A stretch of 46,940 bases of DNA. Source: Williamsia herbipolensis. Lineage in GTDB: Bacteria > Actinomycetota > Actinomycetes > Mycobacteriales > Mycobacteriaceae. Below the pieces are notes generated by a model. The model did no database searches. It was not told where the DNA came from and saw only the letters and a list, made by a program, of their open reading frames with translations. The stretch covers positions 1 to 46,940 of the forward strand of contig NZ_JXYP01000037.1 of NCBI RefSeq assembly GCF_000964005.1, read 5' to 3'. The stretch's first letter is position 1; each line of letters opens with the position of its first letter. Of the stretch, positions 1 to 8,417 are shown piece by piece. Made by a program: the position numbers and the translations under genes.

Positions 1-79
1 GCTCGGCATCAGACTCCAACGCCGTCTCCAACATGCGCACAGATTGCTGCCGGAACTCCGGCGGATACTGACGTGGCAT
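1..79 (-). CDS. IS3-family transposase OrfA, N-terminal 26 residues
   Basis: Reading leftwards from the ATG at 79-77, the protein starts MPRQYPPEFRQQSVRMLETA, the usual beginning of the helix-turn-helix OrfA that recognises IS3-family terminal repeats. A strong AGGAGG lies about 8 nt upstream of the ATG. The rest of the gene lies outside the window. Confidence 0.8.
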   Translation of the reverse strand, partial: MPRQYPPEFRQQSVRMLETALESDAE

Positions 80-127
80 AGCTCCATCCTCCTATAAGGA
101 TCGGAACTAAACCTGGGGTACTTCAGT
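1..127 (-). mobile_element. Left end of an IS3-family element (partial, cut by window edge)
   Basis: The first 127 nt are the terminal part of an insertion sequence that continues to the left. They contain the beginning of an orfA-type transposase on the minus strand, its AGGAGG ribosome binding site (about 87-95), and a terminal repeat at 103-126. The same terminal repeat occurs inverted at 46815-46838, where the opposite end of a same-orientation copy begins. Only the ends are visible, so the exact IS name cannot be given. The IS3 assignment rests on the OrfA start here and on the OrfB C-terminus at the other end of the window. Confidence 0.85.
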
Positions 128-541
128 CGGGAACTCGCAGGTCTGCTCAGATACGACGACCTCGCGAGTAGGTGCCGTTGCCCCCTCACAGCGGACCGGG
201 GATCAGACTCGTCGCCGCGCATCCGTGAGAGACGCGTGCGTAGTCGAAGGGTTCGTTCACGAGGTCGAACGTCCATAACTCACCGACGACCCTGTTAATT
301 TTGAGGGGACACCCCTCGACACTCATCCTATGAGCATCTAAGCGCTTCCCTCGGGCAGCACACGAAGGGTTCCTGTGTGTTTGTCAACGACCGTAGGTGT
401 TCGAAGGGCACGCGCTTGTGAAGTTCACGGAGCGGGGCAGGCTATTCGAAGGGTTGCATGCATTCTTTTAAGCGGACGTGTCTGAGTGCGGACCGTTTTC
501 GCGTGACAAGGGGGAGTGGGACAGCGGCTGTGTAAAACCCC
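128..541. other. Non-coding stretch with a repeated CGAAGGGTT word
   Basis: No gene can be supported between the IS end and the end of the exporter gene. The nonamer CGAAGGGTT occurs at 245-253, 363-371 and 447-455, and a variant CGAAGGGCA at 402-410, all in the same orientation. The spacing is irregular (118, 39 and 45 nt). I cannot assign a function; the copies may be remnants of a repeat or chance. Confidence 0.4.
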
Positions 542-1957
542 TCAGCGCCGTGATGCGTTGGGTGGGCTTTTGTGTTTGGTCTCAGGAGCGCCATGCCTTC
601 TAGGCGAGCGACTTGAGGAGTCTTCTTTCAGTACCGTCCAGATGGCGAGGATCAGGCATGCGAGTACGCATCCGAGTGCAGTGACGAGCAGGGCTGTAGT
701 GGTCGCGGCGTGTGAGCCCCCGCTGTCCTGTTGCGTGACGGCGCCTGACAGTCCGATGCCTAGCCCGGCTGCGACTGTAATTACGGTCTTAGTTACTCCG
801 GATGCTTCCCCTGCGCGTTCGGGTTTGATCACCGCTTGGGTCGCGGTGAGTGTCAGCGAATTGCCTAAGCCCAGAACCACGCCTCCAGATGTGGCGGCGA
901 CCAGGTAAACAGGTAAGTTCGGGGCCCAAGCCAGAGTGAGGAGGCTGAGCGCTCCGATCGCAAGACAAACAAGCATTACTGGCACAGCGCGCCGGGAAGA
1001 GACGCGCCCCGCGAGTGGTCCAGCAAGTGCCATGGCCGTTGCGGGGGCGAGAAAGACAACGCCTGCCAAAGCGACGGATAGAGTCCATATGCCTTGCAGG
1101 GATAGAGGAACGATGAAGAGAAACATGACGGTTGCGGTGTTGGCTACTGCGCCAGCGAGGGTGAGAGCCACATACGGGGTGTTGCGGAACAGGGCTAGTT
1201 CGATCAACGGGTTTGCCGTCGCCCGTTCGTGCCTCACGAATATTCCCCCCACTGTTCCGGCGGCAATCAGGCCGACTACGACCGGAGGCCACGACCAATG
1301 GGAGCTTCGGTCGACCACTACCGCTAGGACGGCGAGTGCCGCCGTGACTGTCGCGAGTCCGCTCCAGTCGACTTTGCGATCTGCCTTGGCGTCGTAACTC
1401 TCCGTGGTACGGGTCGCTGCTAAGGCGCCAATCAGAGCGAGTGGAACGTTGAGCCAGAAGACGGCTCTCCAGGAGGAGTGGTCGGTAAGGACGCCGCCGA
1501 TAAACGGGCCGAAAGCGGTTGCAACGCCGCCGATCCCAAGCGCTGCGCCAATGGCGCGTGTCCGCAAATTGCCCGGATATAGGTTGGTGAGCAGGGATAG
1601 GCCTACCGGCATGATCATGGCTGCCCCCGCGCCTTGTGCTATTCGCGCACACACAAGAACCGGAAGTGTAGGGGCCAACGCGCAGAGCAGGGAGGATCCT
1701 CCAAAGAGCGTGAGGCCCAGCAAGAGTAGTTTGCGCCGTCCGAACAAATCGCCGAGGCGGCCGGCGCCGAGCATGAAGGTGCCCGTCGATAGCAAGTACG
1801 CGCTGATCACCCATTGAAGTCCGCCACCACTGACCTCTAGGTCACGGCCGATCTGAGGTATCGCGAGATTTAGGGCGAAGGAATCGAGTTGTATGCAGAA
1901 GACACCCACTGACACTGCCAGTAAGGCCCAGCGTCGGGCGGTAGGCGTGGTGGCCAT
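542..1957 (-). CDS. bcmT: MFS drug exporter (DHA2/EmrB-QacA-like), likely bicyclomycin exporter BcmT
   Basis: This 471-residue inner-membrane protein has the hydrophobic pattern of a 12-14 helix drug:H+ antiporter. Motif A (GRLGDLFGRRK) lies after the second helix, and a GPFIGG motif typical of antiporter motif C lies in the fifth helix region. The C-terminal tail of about 30 residues is polar and basic. The ATG at 1957 has GAAGGGAA about 9 nt upstream. It is divergent from the bcm biosynthetic genes with 430 nt between them. Bicyclomycin clusters carry an MFS gene called bcmT, so export and self-protection is the natural role here. The symbol is given by context; specific orthology with a characterised BcmT was not tested. 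Confidence 0.75.
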   Translation of the reverse strand: MATTPTARRWALLAVSVGVFCIQLDSFALNLAIPQIGRDLEVSGGGLQWVISAYLLSTGTFMLGAGRLGDLFGRRKLLLLGLTLFGGSSLLCALAPTLPVLVCARIAQGAGAAMIMPVGLSLLTNLYPGNLRTRAIGAALGIGGVATAFGPFIGGVLTDHSSWRAVFWLNVPLALIGALAATRTTESYDAKADRKVDWSGLATVTAALAVLAVVVDRSSHWSWPPVVVGLIAAGTVGGIFVRHERATANPLIELALFRNTPYVALTLAGAVANTATVMFLFIVPLSLQGIWTLSVALAGVVFLAPATAMALAGPLAGRVSSRRAVPVMLVCLAIGALSLLTLAWAPNLPVYLVAATSGGVVLGLGNSLTLTATQAVIKPERAGEASGVTKTVITVAAGLGIGLSGAVTQQDSGGSHAATTTALLVTALGCVLACLILAIWTVLKEDSSSRSPRRHGAPETKHKSPPNASRR

Positions 1958-2387
1958 AGCCGGCGTTCCCTTCGTCGCGCTGCCGGGGCAGCGTCGTTTC
2001 TGGCACTTGATTCGATCGTGAAGGCCTCAGTTGCCATCAGTTGAGGAACCCACCATTAGGGCTGATGACGGTCAAAACCGCGCGTGCGGCGGCTTGCTGA
2101 AGACGAGTGAGTTCCGGTGCGACGGAAGCGATGCGCCTCAGGAACGTGGGCGTGCGCGCACGGCGTTCGCTCGTTTTGACGCCGCCCTAGAACCGTCACG
2201 CTAGCTGAATCGCCGGCCCTTGACAAGGTTAGCGGCGGCAAGCAAATGGCTTGACTCGTTCGTATGCCTTGCTAACCCGGTGTGGACCTGTACAGGTGTA
2301 AGTCAGTCGCCGAGCGCCCACAGCCTGGGGCGGCGCATCTTCAAGCGGACATGACTCGGCAACGCGACGGATTGGGCGGACGCAGAA
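1958..2387. promoter_or_regulatory. Divergent control region between bcmT and bcmA
   Basis: These 430 nt separate the leftward exporter from the rightward biosynthetic operon and must hold promoters for both. A TTGACA hexamer occurs at 2219-2224, but I see no convincing -10 box at the right distance. No regulator gene lies in the cluster itself. The small open frames here are not supported as genes. Confidence 0.45.
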
Positions 2388-3131
2388 TTGATAGACGCAC
2401 AAACGCTCTCTACTGTTGGCCCGCGCGAAGAGCCAACTCGCAGAAGGCGTTACAAGACTGAGGTCGCGGCTGTTTCTCCCGAAACAAGCAGGGCCACGTT
2501 CGACAACCACGATTCATGTTTTCTTGGTGTGAGCTTGGAGAACTCGAACTTCGCGCCATCAAAGCTCGAAAGCATGGTGAAGTGGATCTCACGCCGGTTC
2601 AAGCACTGCACAGTCCTTGTTGGCGACAGCATCCATCGAATAACCCTTGAGTCAACCGCGGAATGTTCGCCCACAGTCGCCCGCGCCACAGCCTTAGAGC
2701 TGGGTCAGCAATTCATCGACGACAACCAGGCCTTATTCGACTTCTATGGCGACGAGACGGAATTCTCGTTCCTGAGGTGCAGCGATGTGCAGGTTTGGGA
2801 GGAGTACGACAAATTCCACACCCAGCTGCAAGCGCTGTTCAAATCAGACAGCGAGTTTCTGGCATCGGTCGAATCGTTTGGCCGTGCGTATCACGGGAAA
2901 CACTCGAGTGATGTTGGCGAGGCCGAGTTCGAGGCGCGAGCTGACATGTCCAGCGCTTACTTTCTTGAAGAATTCGCTATCTTCGCGTGTCTCCAAAAGC
3001 GCGACCTTCCGGTGATGGTATATCCCGGATCTTTCAGCACGTTATCCGAAATTGCCGCCGGGCTCCATAAATCTGCGCCGAGCGAGCTGCAGGAGTTGAT
3101 CGTAGTGTCTCTCCACCTGAAAGGTAAGTGA
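2388..3131 (+). CDS. bcmA: Cyclodipeptide synthase, BcmA-like (cyclo-Leu-Ile former)
   Basis: The 247-residue product fits the cyclodipeptide synthase family, which makes diketopiperazines from two aminoacyl-tRNAs. The GVSLENSNF motif at 47-55 holds the catalytic Ser49, equivalent to Ser37 of AlbC. AYFLEEF at 190-196 gives Tyr191 and Glu195, at +142 and +146 from the serine; the AlbC pair Tyr178/Glu182 is at +141 and +145. A YP pair at 212-213 lies near the position that divides the NYH and XYP subfamilies. The start is a TTG at 2388. The gene is followed after 10 nt by five 2OG oxygenases and a P450, which points to BcmA, the maker of cyclo(L-Ile-L-Leu), the bicyclomycin scaffold. Substrate identity is inferred from context. 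Confidence 0.88.
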   Translation: MIDAQTLSTVGPREEPTRRRRYKTEVAAVSPETSRATFDNHDSCFLGVSLENSNFAPSKLESMVKWISRRFKHCTVLVGDSIHRITLESTAECSPTVARATALELGQQFIDDNQALFDFYGDETEFSFLRCSDVQVWEEYDKFHTQLQALFKSDSEFLASVESFGRAYHGKHSSDVGEAEFEARADMSSAYFLEEFAIFACLQKRDLPVMVYPGSFSTLSEIAAGLHKSAPSELQELIVVSLHLKGK

Positions 3132-3141
3132 GGATTCGTAA

Positions 3142-4140
3142 ATGAAAATATTGCCGTCAGGTCCAGACATACGTCGCGGTAAGATCTACCGCGACGTATA
3201 CCAAAAGCGGTCGAACTCTGAAAGTGCTGTCGGTGAAGCTCGTATTGAGCGGGCGAGAATTGTTGACAACGAACTTTATTTCCCCAGCCCAGAGGCGAAG
3301 GATCGAGCGTTCGGGGACGGAGTGTTTTTCCTGGAAATTCCTGACAAGTTGGACGTGTCGGTCGGCGACACCTTCTCTGAGTAATTCTACCAAGGGCCTT
3401 CGCTCAAGCCGTATGGAAAATTCCGGGATATTCACAGCGAACACTTCGATGATCCGCTACTTGGGTACCATCAACGCGTCAACCAAATCGAGCAGTTTCT
3501 ACTAGAACGGCGTTTCTGGTCTACCGACTACCCGACGGAAATTGCCGGTCTCGGCGAAGGGCTCACGCGGTTGTCCCAACAAGTCTTATGCTCAGCACTA
3601 TCCTATATTGGAGTACCTGAACGGGACTGGTCTCAAGCCACCGGCGACTGCTCAAACTCATCCGGCTCGTACCATCTGACCTTTAACCATTATCGGCCCG
3701 CCCATGACGATATCGGGCTGAACTCTCACAAGGACGATGGCTTTCTCACAATACTTCGAACAAGAACTCTCGGTCTTGAAATCGCGAGGGGTGACCAATG
3801 GGAATTCGTTCCGGTGGATCCGAGTTGCTTCGTGATCAACTTTGGGTTGTCGATGGAGATCTTATCTGCGCAAAGCAAGAGGCCAGTTGCCGCGATCATG
3901 CATCGCGTAGCGAGGCAGCAACGTGACCGCTGCAGCTGCGGGCATTTTAGCTCAAGCGGATGTTTACCTGGAGAGGACCGCGGTGTCTATCGCTACACCG
4001 ACGAACACGGACTGCAGAGGGTCTGCGGATCTCGTGAGCTGATTGACGAGAACGACTACGAAATTTACGCCGGCACCGAGGCGCCTACTACGCAACCCGC
4101 ATCACCGCCGACCAGCCGTGCCCACGAGGAAAACCGATGA
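3142..4140 (+). pseudogene. bcmB: BcmB-like Fe(II)/2OG oxygenase with an in-frame TAA at codon 81
   Basis: The frame starting at ATG 3142 (GAGGA 7 nt upstream) stops at TAA 3382-3384. The same frame then stays open to 4140, giving 332 codons, the family length. Residues on both sides of the stop align with the paralogues: GDTFSE-stop-FYQGP here against GDRFAQSFYRP in BcmG. The lesion is therefore a substitution (a Ser codon TCA to TAA would suffice), not a frameshift. Downstream, the iron triad His196/Asp198/His254 and the 2OG-binding Arg263-x-Ser265 are intact. In the known pathway BcmB acts in forming the oxygen-bridged bicycle. The gene overlaps bcmC by 4 nt. It may be a recent nonsense mutation, a sequencing error or, less likely, a readthrough gene. 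Confidence 0.85.
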
Positions 4141-5045
4141 CCGGCACGTCTTTGGCGCTGCAACGCGGCAGAGTTCTAGATGGCGCTCTCAGGTTTTCGA
4201 CAGACGGCGGACTGTCGCAAGCTCTACGCGACGGGTGCTTCGTGCTCGAAGCGCCCAGCGATTTCGACCCGTTGCCCGGGGTCACACTGTGTCGCGAATT
4301 CTTCCGCGCATCAGATGAAGGCGCAGAAGAGACTCGTCGATACCGCGGCTACCGGGACCATGAAGGCCTCTACTTTGATCGGGAACACTTTCAAACCGAG
4401 CACCTGCTCATTGATGGACCTGAACGACGCAGACACTTCCCGCCGGAGCTACTGTCGATGACCGAGCAGATGAGTGCGCTCACGTTGGTTGTTCTCCAGG
4501 CTGCTATGACAGAGTTGGGGATTGTTCGGCGCCTGTGGAGTGAGATCACCGGCGGCGCGGTCGACGGCGAGGGCACGCATTGGTTCGCGGCGAACCATTA
4601 CCGCTCCGACCGCGCCCAGCTTGGCTGCGCCCCGCACAAAGACACCGGGTTCGTGACTGTGCTCTACAACGAAGAACCGGGACTGGAAGCGTCTGTCGAC
4701 GGCCGGTGGGTCCCCATCGACCCTGTGCCCGATCACTTCATTGTGAATTTTGGGGGGGCCTTTGAGCTTCTCACCGCAGCTCTCGACCGGCCGGTACGGG
4801 CAATCTTGCACCAAGTGCGGCAGTGCAAGCCAGAGCAAGGGACAGACGATCGATTTTCGTTTGCGGCCTTCGCCAACCCCCCTGCCGACGGGACTCTTTA
4901 CCAGGCGCGCCAGGACGGCTCCGCTGTTGCAGTGCGCACTTGTGCCGACTTCCTCCGAGAGTTCAACGAGCAAACTTGGTCCGACCGCCATGTGGACTTC
5001 GGAATTGGTCAGCAGGCCGTGACGTCCAGTACCGAACCGTTATGA
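4137..5045 (+). CDS. bcmC: BcmC-like Fe(II)/2-oxoglutarate hydroxylase
   Basis: This 302-residue protein belongs to the isopenicillin-N-synthase-like 2OG oxygenases. The iron ligands are His167 and Asp169 (APHKDTGF) and His225 (AILHQV); the 2OG carboxylate is held by Arg239-x-Ser241 (DRFSF). A conserved NHYRSD element at 153-158 precedes the triad, as in all five paralogues of the cluster. In bicyclomycin biosynthesis this position encodes one of the hydroxylases acting on the Leu-Ile diketopiperazine. Both ends are translationally coupled: ATG 4137 overlaps the bcmB stop, and its own stop overlaps the bcmD ATG. Naming rests on gene order; the exact carbon hydroxylated cannot be read from the sequence. 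Confidence 0.83.
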   Translation: MTGTSLALQRGRVLDGALRFSTDGGLSQALRDGCFVLEAPSDFDPLPGVTLCREFFRASDEGAEETRRYRGYRDHEGLYFDREHFQTEHLLIDGPERRRHFPPELLSMTEQMSALTLVVLQAAMTELGIVRRLWSEITGGAVDGEGTHWFAANHYRSDRAQLGCAPHKDTGFVTVLYNEEPGLEASVDGRWVPIDPVPDHFIVNFGGAFELLTAALDRPVRAILHQVRQCKPEQGTDDRFSFAAFANPPADGTLYQARQDGSAVAVRTCADFLREFNEQTWSDRHVDFGIGQQAVTSSTEPL

Positions 5046-6613
5046 GAGCGAACACAGGCAGAGGAATGCCGAGCGCTTACGGCGGCGATGTCGTCGTGGC
5101 GTCACCTGAGCCGCCCAGTGCGCCGTTTCCTGGTCTAGTCGCACACCACGAGGGCCCCAGTAAAGTCCATGGGCACGCCGACGCCCTGCATGAGGCGACG
5201 GTGACAGGTGGTGAACCGGTCTCGGACTACTTCCGCCGAAGTGGCATCAGCGCTTTAGCGGAGGCCAGCGGAGGCATGTGCACGTTTTGGATGGGCTCGC
5301 GGTTGGCGCTATACCAGATCACTAACACGCCCCTGGTTATCGACGCGGTCCTCGCGCCGTCAACCGAGGCGAACCGTGAGCTGTTCGGCGATTTCATGGG
5401 TTCGATGCCCCACGACCATCCAGGCCGCCCCGCGAGGCGCATCGCGGTCGAACGCTCGCTCGGCAACGCAAAATTCGTAGCAAACCTAGAACCTGCCATC
5501 CGCCAAAACACAGCAACTTTTCTGCAGCAGCAGACAGGGCGAAAAAATTCACTTGAGGACTTCACTCTATCGCTAACTGCTTATGTGGACAGCATGATTC
5601 CGGGAGTGCTCGACCTCAGTCAGCACCCTATCACCAGCTATTTGAAGTCTGAACAGTATGGCCCGGTAGTTCGCGGGTTCTTTGATTTGGCATCGGATGT
5701 TATCAGTAATGATAATCCCGATGCTATGAAAGAATTTGACGTCATTGTGCCGTTCGTCCGTCAGCTACTCTTGGAAAACCTGGCGCCACTCATGAAAGCG
5801 CCAGCGGCGAACATGATCCGGCGGTACTTCGATCTATGGGGTCTAGCTCTCGATCGTACGAATATCGAGGCGCTTGACTCCTCAAAGCTGAAAGAGCTCG
5901 GCACAATAATTATCGCAACCTACGACACCAGTGCCTTAAGTTTGATGTGGGCGATTGCCTATATTGAGAGCACGCCTCAGGTGAAGGGCGAGATCATTGC
6001 GCAAGCTCGGAGCGATGTGGCGCAAGAAAAAGGCCCAGGTGGTGACGCGACTCTAAGTGTGATTGATCTCGCGGTACTTGAGGCAGTTCGCCTTGGCGGC
6101 AGCAATCCAAGTGCGCTTTGGCGCCGGACCACTGAGCCAGTCACTATCTCCTTCCGCGACTCGGCGGTGACAATTCCGCCGGACACCATGCTTTGGTTGG
6201 ATCGTCGGCAAGCAAATCGCGATCCAGCAATTTTCCCTGAGCCGGCTGCGTTCTCGCCCGCAAACATCAGGTCCATATACCGGTCGGAACGTGAGACGCT
6301 GTCGTCCCTGCTTTCCCGAAGTCGCTATGAGATAAATTCGTTCAGCATGATCAATGCCGAACGTAACCCGCGGAAGTGTCCAGGACGACTATTCTCGGTG
6401 CGGATGCAATCAATAGTGCTATCCGAACTATATGGCGACTATCGCGTCATCACGAATGGCCACAACCTGGACCTGAAGCCGTACGCATCCATGCCCAGGC
6501 CGACGCAACCAGGAACAGTCGAGATCCTGCCTATCAACAAGGAGCGATCAATTGACAGATTTAACTTCCCAGGCCACACGAAGAAAGGCCGTACGACTCC
6601 CGGTAATGCCTAG
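5042..6613 (+). CDS. bcmD: BcmD-like cytochrome P450 with a divergent heme loop
   Basis: The frame is open from 4823, but the ATG at 5042 overlaps the bcmC stop as ATGA and gives a 523-residue protein, long for a bacterial P450. The I-helix motif is ATYDTS at 292-297, the K-helix ExxR is Glu347-Ala-Val-Arg350, and the heme thiolate is Cys446 in NPRKCPG. The usual Phe at Cys-7 and Gly at Cys-4 are missing (Ala439, Asn442), while Arg444 and Gly448 are kept. This divergence explains why the gene could be missed by simple motif searches. BcmD is the single P450 of the bicyclomycin pathway and hydroxylates a late intermediate. No ferredoxin is encoded in the cluster, so electrons must come from elsewhere. 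GC content is visibly lower than in the flanking regions. Confidence 0.85.
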   Translation: MRANTGRGMPSAYGGDVVVASPEPPSAPFPGLVAHHEGPSKVHGHADALHEATVTGGEPVSDYFRRSGISALAEASGGMCTFWMGSRLALYQITNTPLVIDAVLAPSTEANRELFGDFMGSMPHDHPGRPARRIAVERSLGNAKFVANLEPAIRQNTATFLQQQTGRKNSLEDFTLSLTAYVDSMIPGVLDLSQHPITSYLKSEQYGPVVRGFFDLASDVISNDNPDAMKEFDVIVPFVRQLLLENLAPLMKAPAANMIRRYFDLWGLALDRTNIEALDSSKLKELGTIIIATYDTSALSLMWAIAYIESTPQVKGEIIAQARSDVAQEKGPGGDATLSVIDLAVLEAVRLGGSNPSALWRRTTEPVTISFRDSAVTIPPDTMLWLDRRQANRDPAIFPEPAAFSPANIRSIYRSERETLSSLLSRSRYEINSFSMINAERNPRKCPGRLFSVRMQSIVLSELYGDYRVITNGHNLDLKPYASMPRPTQPGTVEILPINKERSIDRFNFPGHTKKGRTTPGNA

Positions 6614-7499
6614 TGAGCACGAGGCACTCGAAAGGTATTCGGCAATAGATCTCGAACGGTGCAAACTGCAAGACGGTGAGTTGATATTCAGCCGTGCGGG
6701 AGCATTCGAGCGGGCATTAGCACAGGGATTCTTTCTCCTGCAGATGCCCGAAGGTATTAAGCCCGCCGTGGGCGACCAGTTCGCGGCGCATTTTTTCGAG
6801 GACAAAAAAGGAGACGACCTCGATCGGTACCGCGGGTATCGGGAGGTCGAGATCCCTGGGTCTTACCAGGGCTACTTCGACCGTGCGCATGACCAGTGGG
6901 AAAACCTTTACATCGAGCAATCCAACTGGTTGCTTCTTCCGGCAGACATTGCTGAGCTAGGTCGCTGCATGGCTGATCTCGGTATACAGGTCCTCCGAGC
7001 AGTCTTTCGACAACTTGAGATCCCAGAAGGCACGTGGGACCTGATTTCGAGTGGGCTATCCGAGAATCAGGGGCACCAGATGCTTGCCTTCAACCACTTC
7101 CGGTCTGACAAAGCCACACGAGGGTGCAAGTTTCACCGCGACTCAGGCTGGGTCACCGTCCTGCGATCAACGGAACCAGGTCTGCTCGGTTTGATCGAAG
7201 GGGAACTAGGAACCATTAACCCGGTTGAAAGCTATTTCATCGTCAACTTCGGTAGTTCCATGGAGGTCCTCACCGCCGATCTACCTACGCCGGTGCGCGC
7301 CAACATTCACGGCGTAGTCGCCACTGAGCGGGCCGCCCCGCAGCCTGACCGCGTCTCGTATGTCACCTTCCTGGATTCAAGCTTGGATGGCGATATCTAC
7401 AGCCTCGACAGCGCAGGTACACCACACCGCATCCAATCAGTGGCCGACTTCGCCACCCAGGAAGTGAGTCGCACATACGACGACGACCTCAATCTGTGA
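6552..7499 (+). CDS. bcmE: BcmE-like Fe(II)/2-oxoglutarate hydroxylase
   Basis: This is a 315-residue 2OG oxygenase with His195/Asp197 (FHRDSGW), distal His253 (NIHGVV) and Arg267-x-Ser269 (DRVSY). The TTG at 6552 is chosen because AAGGAG at 6539-6544 sits 7 nt before it; the next candidate, ATG 6606, lacks a comparable site. With the TTG start it overlaps the end of bcmD by 62 nt. In the reconstituted bicyclomycin pathway BcmE makes the first hydroxylation of cyclo(Ile-Leu). The paralogue most like it by eye is BcmG (both have SGWVTVLRSTEPGL). Assignment to BcmE is by position in the operon. Confidence 0.83.
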   Translation: MTDLTSQATRRKAVRLPVMPSEHEALERYSAIDLERCKLQDGELIFSRAGAFERALAQGFFLLQMPEGIKPAVGDQFAAHFFEDKKGDDLDRYRGYREVEIPGSYQGYFDRAHDQWENLYIEQSNWLLLPADIAELGRCMADLGIQVLRAVFRQLEIPEGTWDLISSGLSENQGHQMLAFNHFRSDKATRGCKFHRDSGWVTVLRSTEPGLLGLIEGELGTINPVESYFIVNFGSSMEVLTADLPTPVRANIHGVVATERAAPQPDRVSYVTFLDSSLDGDIYSLDSAGTPHRIQSVADFATQEVSRTYDDDLNL

Positions 7500-7526
7500 A
7501 CCAACAGCCCAAAAGAAGGATTAGTT

Positions 7527-8417
7527 ATGACCACCCAGACGAGTCACGATCACTTAGTTTTAACGCTTCCCGCGGCACGAGTGGACGGCGGAAAACTTCA
7601 GTTCGAGTCTGATGACGATTCGAACCGAGCCCTCCGCATTGGAGCCTTCAACCTCCAGATACCGGCAGACCTGGATCCAGGCGCTGGCCTAGAGTTCTGT
7701 CGCAGCTTCTACCAGCCAGCCACCGACGCCGCCGACCGCCAACGCGGACATCGTGAACACGGCCATCCCGAATCAAAGCTGGGTTATGAAGATCGACCAG
7801 ACCAAGTAGAGCAGCTGCAACTCGAGAACTTCCTGTGGTCGCGGTACCTGCCAGATCGCCTCACGACTGTTCTTCGCAAGCTGGAACAGCTGACGCAGAC
7901 GACCCTTGACGGCGTCTTTGATGCAGCCGGAATCTCGAAAAGTGACCGCGAGGTCGTCACCGGCGGCATCGGTGGCCCGCTGTGCTACACAACCGTCAAC
8001 CACTATCGAGCTGGACTGACCGACCGAGCCGGAATCGTAGAGCATTCGGACAGCGGGTTCATCACCACGATCTGCACGGATCAACCTGGCTACGAGATCC
8101 TCCACGATGGCAACTGGATGCCCGTCCGTGAACGAGCAGGCCATTTCATAGTCAATCTCGGAGACGCCTTCGAGGTCTTAACGGCCAACTACGCAGACCC
8201 AGTCTCGGCTGTCTACCACCGCGTTCCCGAATTACGTCCCGATGCCGCGGGCAGAACACCAGACCGATCGTCGTTCACCATCTACATGGGCCCGCGATAC
8301 GACATGGACCTCTACCAGTACGACGCAGACGGCACACTGCAGATGTTCCAAGGCTTCCGCGAATTCTCGGTGGAGAAAGCGGGCAAGCTTGGCTACGACT
8401 TCCACTCACGCATATGA
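7527..8417 (+). CDS. bcmF: BcmF-like Fe(II)/2OG oxygenase (exomethylene-forming step)
   Basis: The 296-residue product has His173/Asp175 (VEHSDSGF), distal His231 (AVYHRV) and the Arg247-x-Ser249 motif, so a catalytic iron site is expected. Its triad segment differs from the others (EHSDSG instead of HKDSG), which fits a different chemistry. In bicyclomycin biosynthesis BcmF carries out the last step, desaturating dihydrobicyclomycin to the exocyclic methylene. ATG 7527 follows AGAAGGA at a good distance, 27 nt after bcmE. Its stop overlaps the bcmG ATG by 4 nt. The reaction is inferred from gene order. Confidence 0.83.
   Translation: MTTQTSHDHLVLTLPAARVDGGKLQFESDDDSNRALRIGAFNLQIPADLDPGAGLEFCRSFYQPATDAADRQRGHREHGHPESKLGYEDRPDQVEQLQLENFLWSRYLPDRLTTVLRKLEQLTQTTLDGVFDAAGISKSDREVVTGGIGGPLCYTTVNHYRAGLTDRAGIVEHSDSGFITTICTDQPGYEILHDGNWMPVRERAGHFIVNLGDAFEVLTANYADPVSAVYHRVPELRPDAAGRTPDRSSFTIYMGPRYDMDLYQYDADGTLQMFQGFREFSVEKAGKLGYDFHSRI

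Noticed and set aside
789-1814. Long minus-strand frame of 341 codons inside the exporter gene
   Set aside because: It overlaps the MFS gene in another phase, is Arg-rich and has no family features.
2229-2510. Minus-strand frame of 93 codons before and across the start of bcmA
   Set aside because: No recognisable domain or ribosome site, and it overlaps the better supported cyclodipeptide synthase.
3224-3505. Open frame in another phase over the bcmB stop codon, suggesting a frameshift
   Set aside because: The original frame resumes directly after the TAA with residues that align to the paralogues, so no shift of frame is needed.
4823-5041. A longer N-terminus for the P450 bcmD starting inside bcmC
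   Set aside because: The extra residues are Arg/Pro/Cys-rich shadow sequence of bcmC, and the ATGA overlap at 5042 is the natural coupled start.
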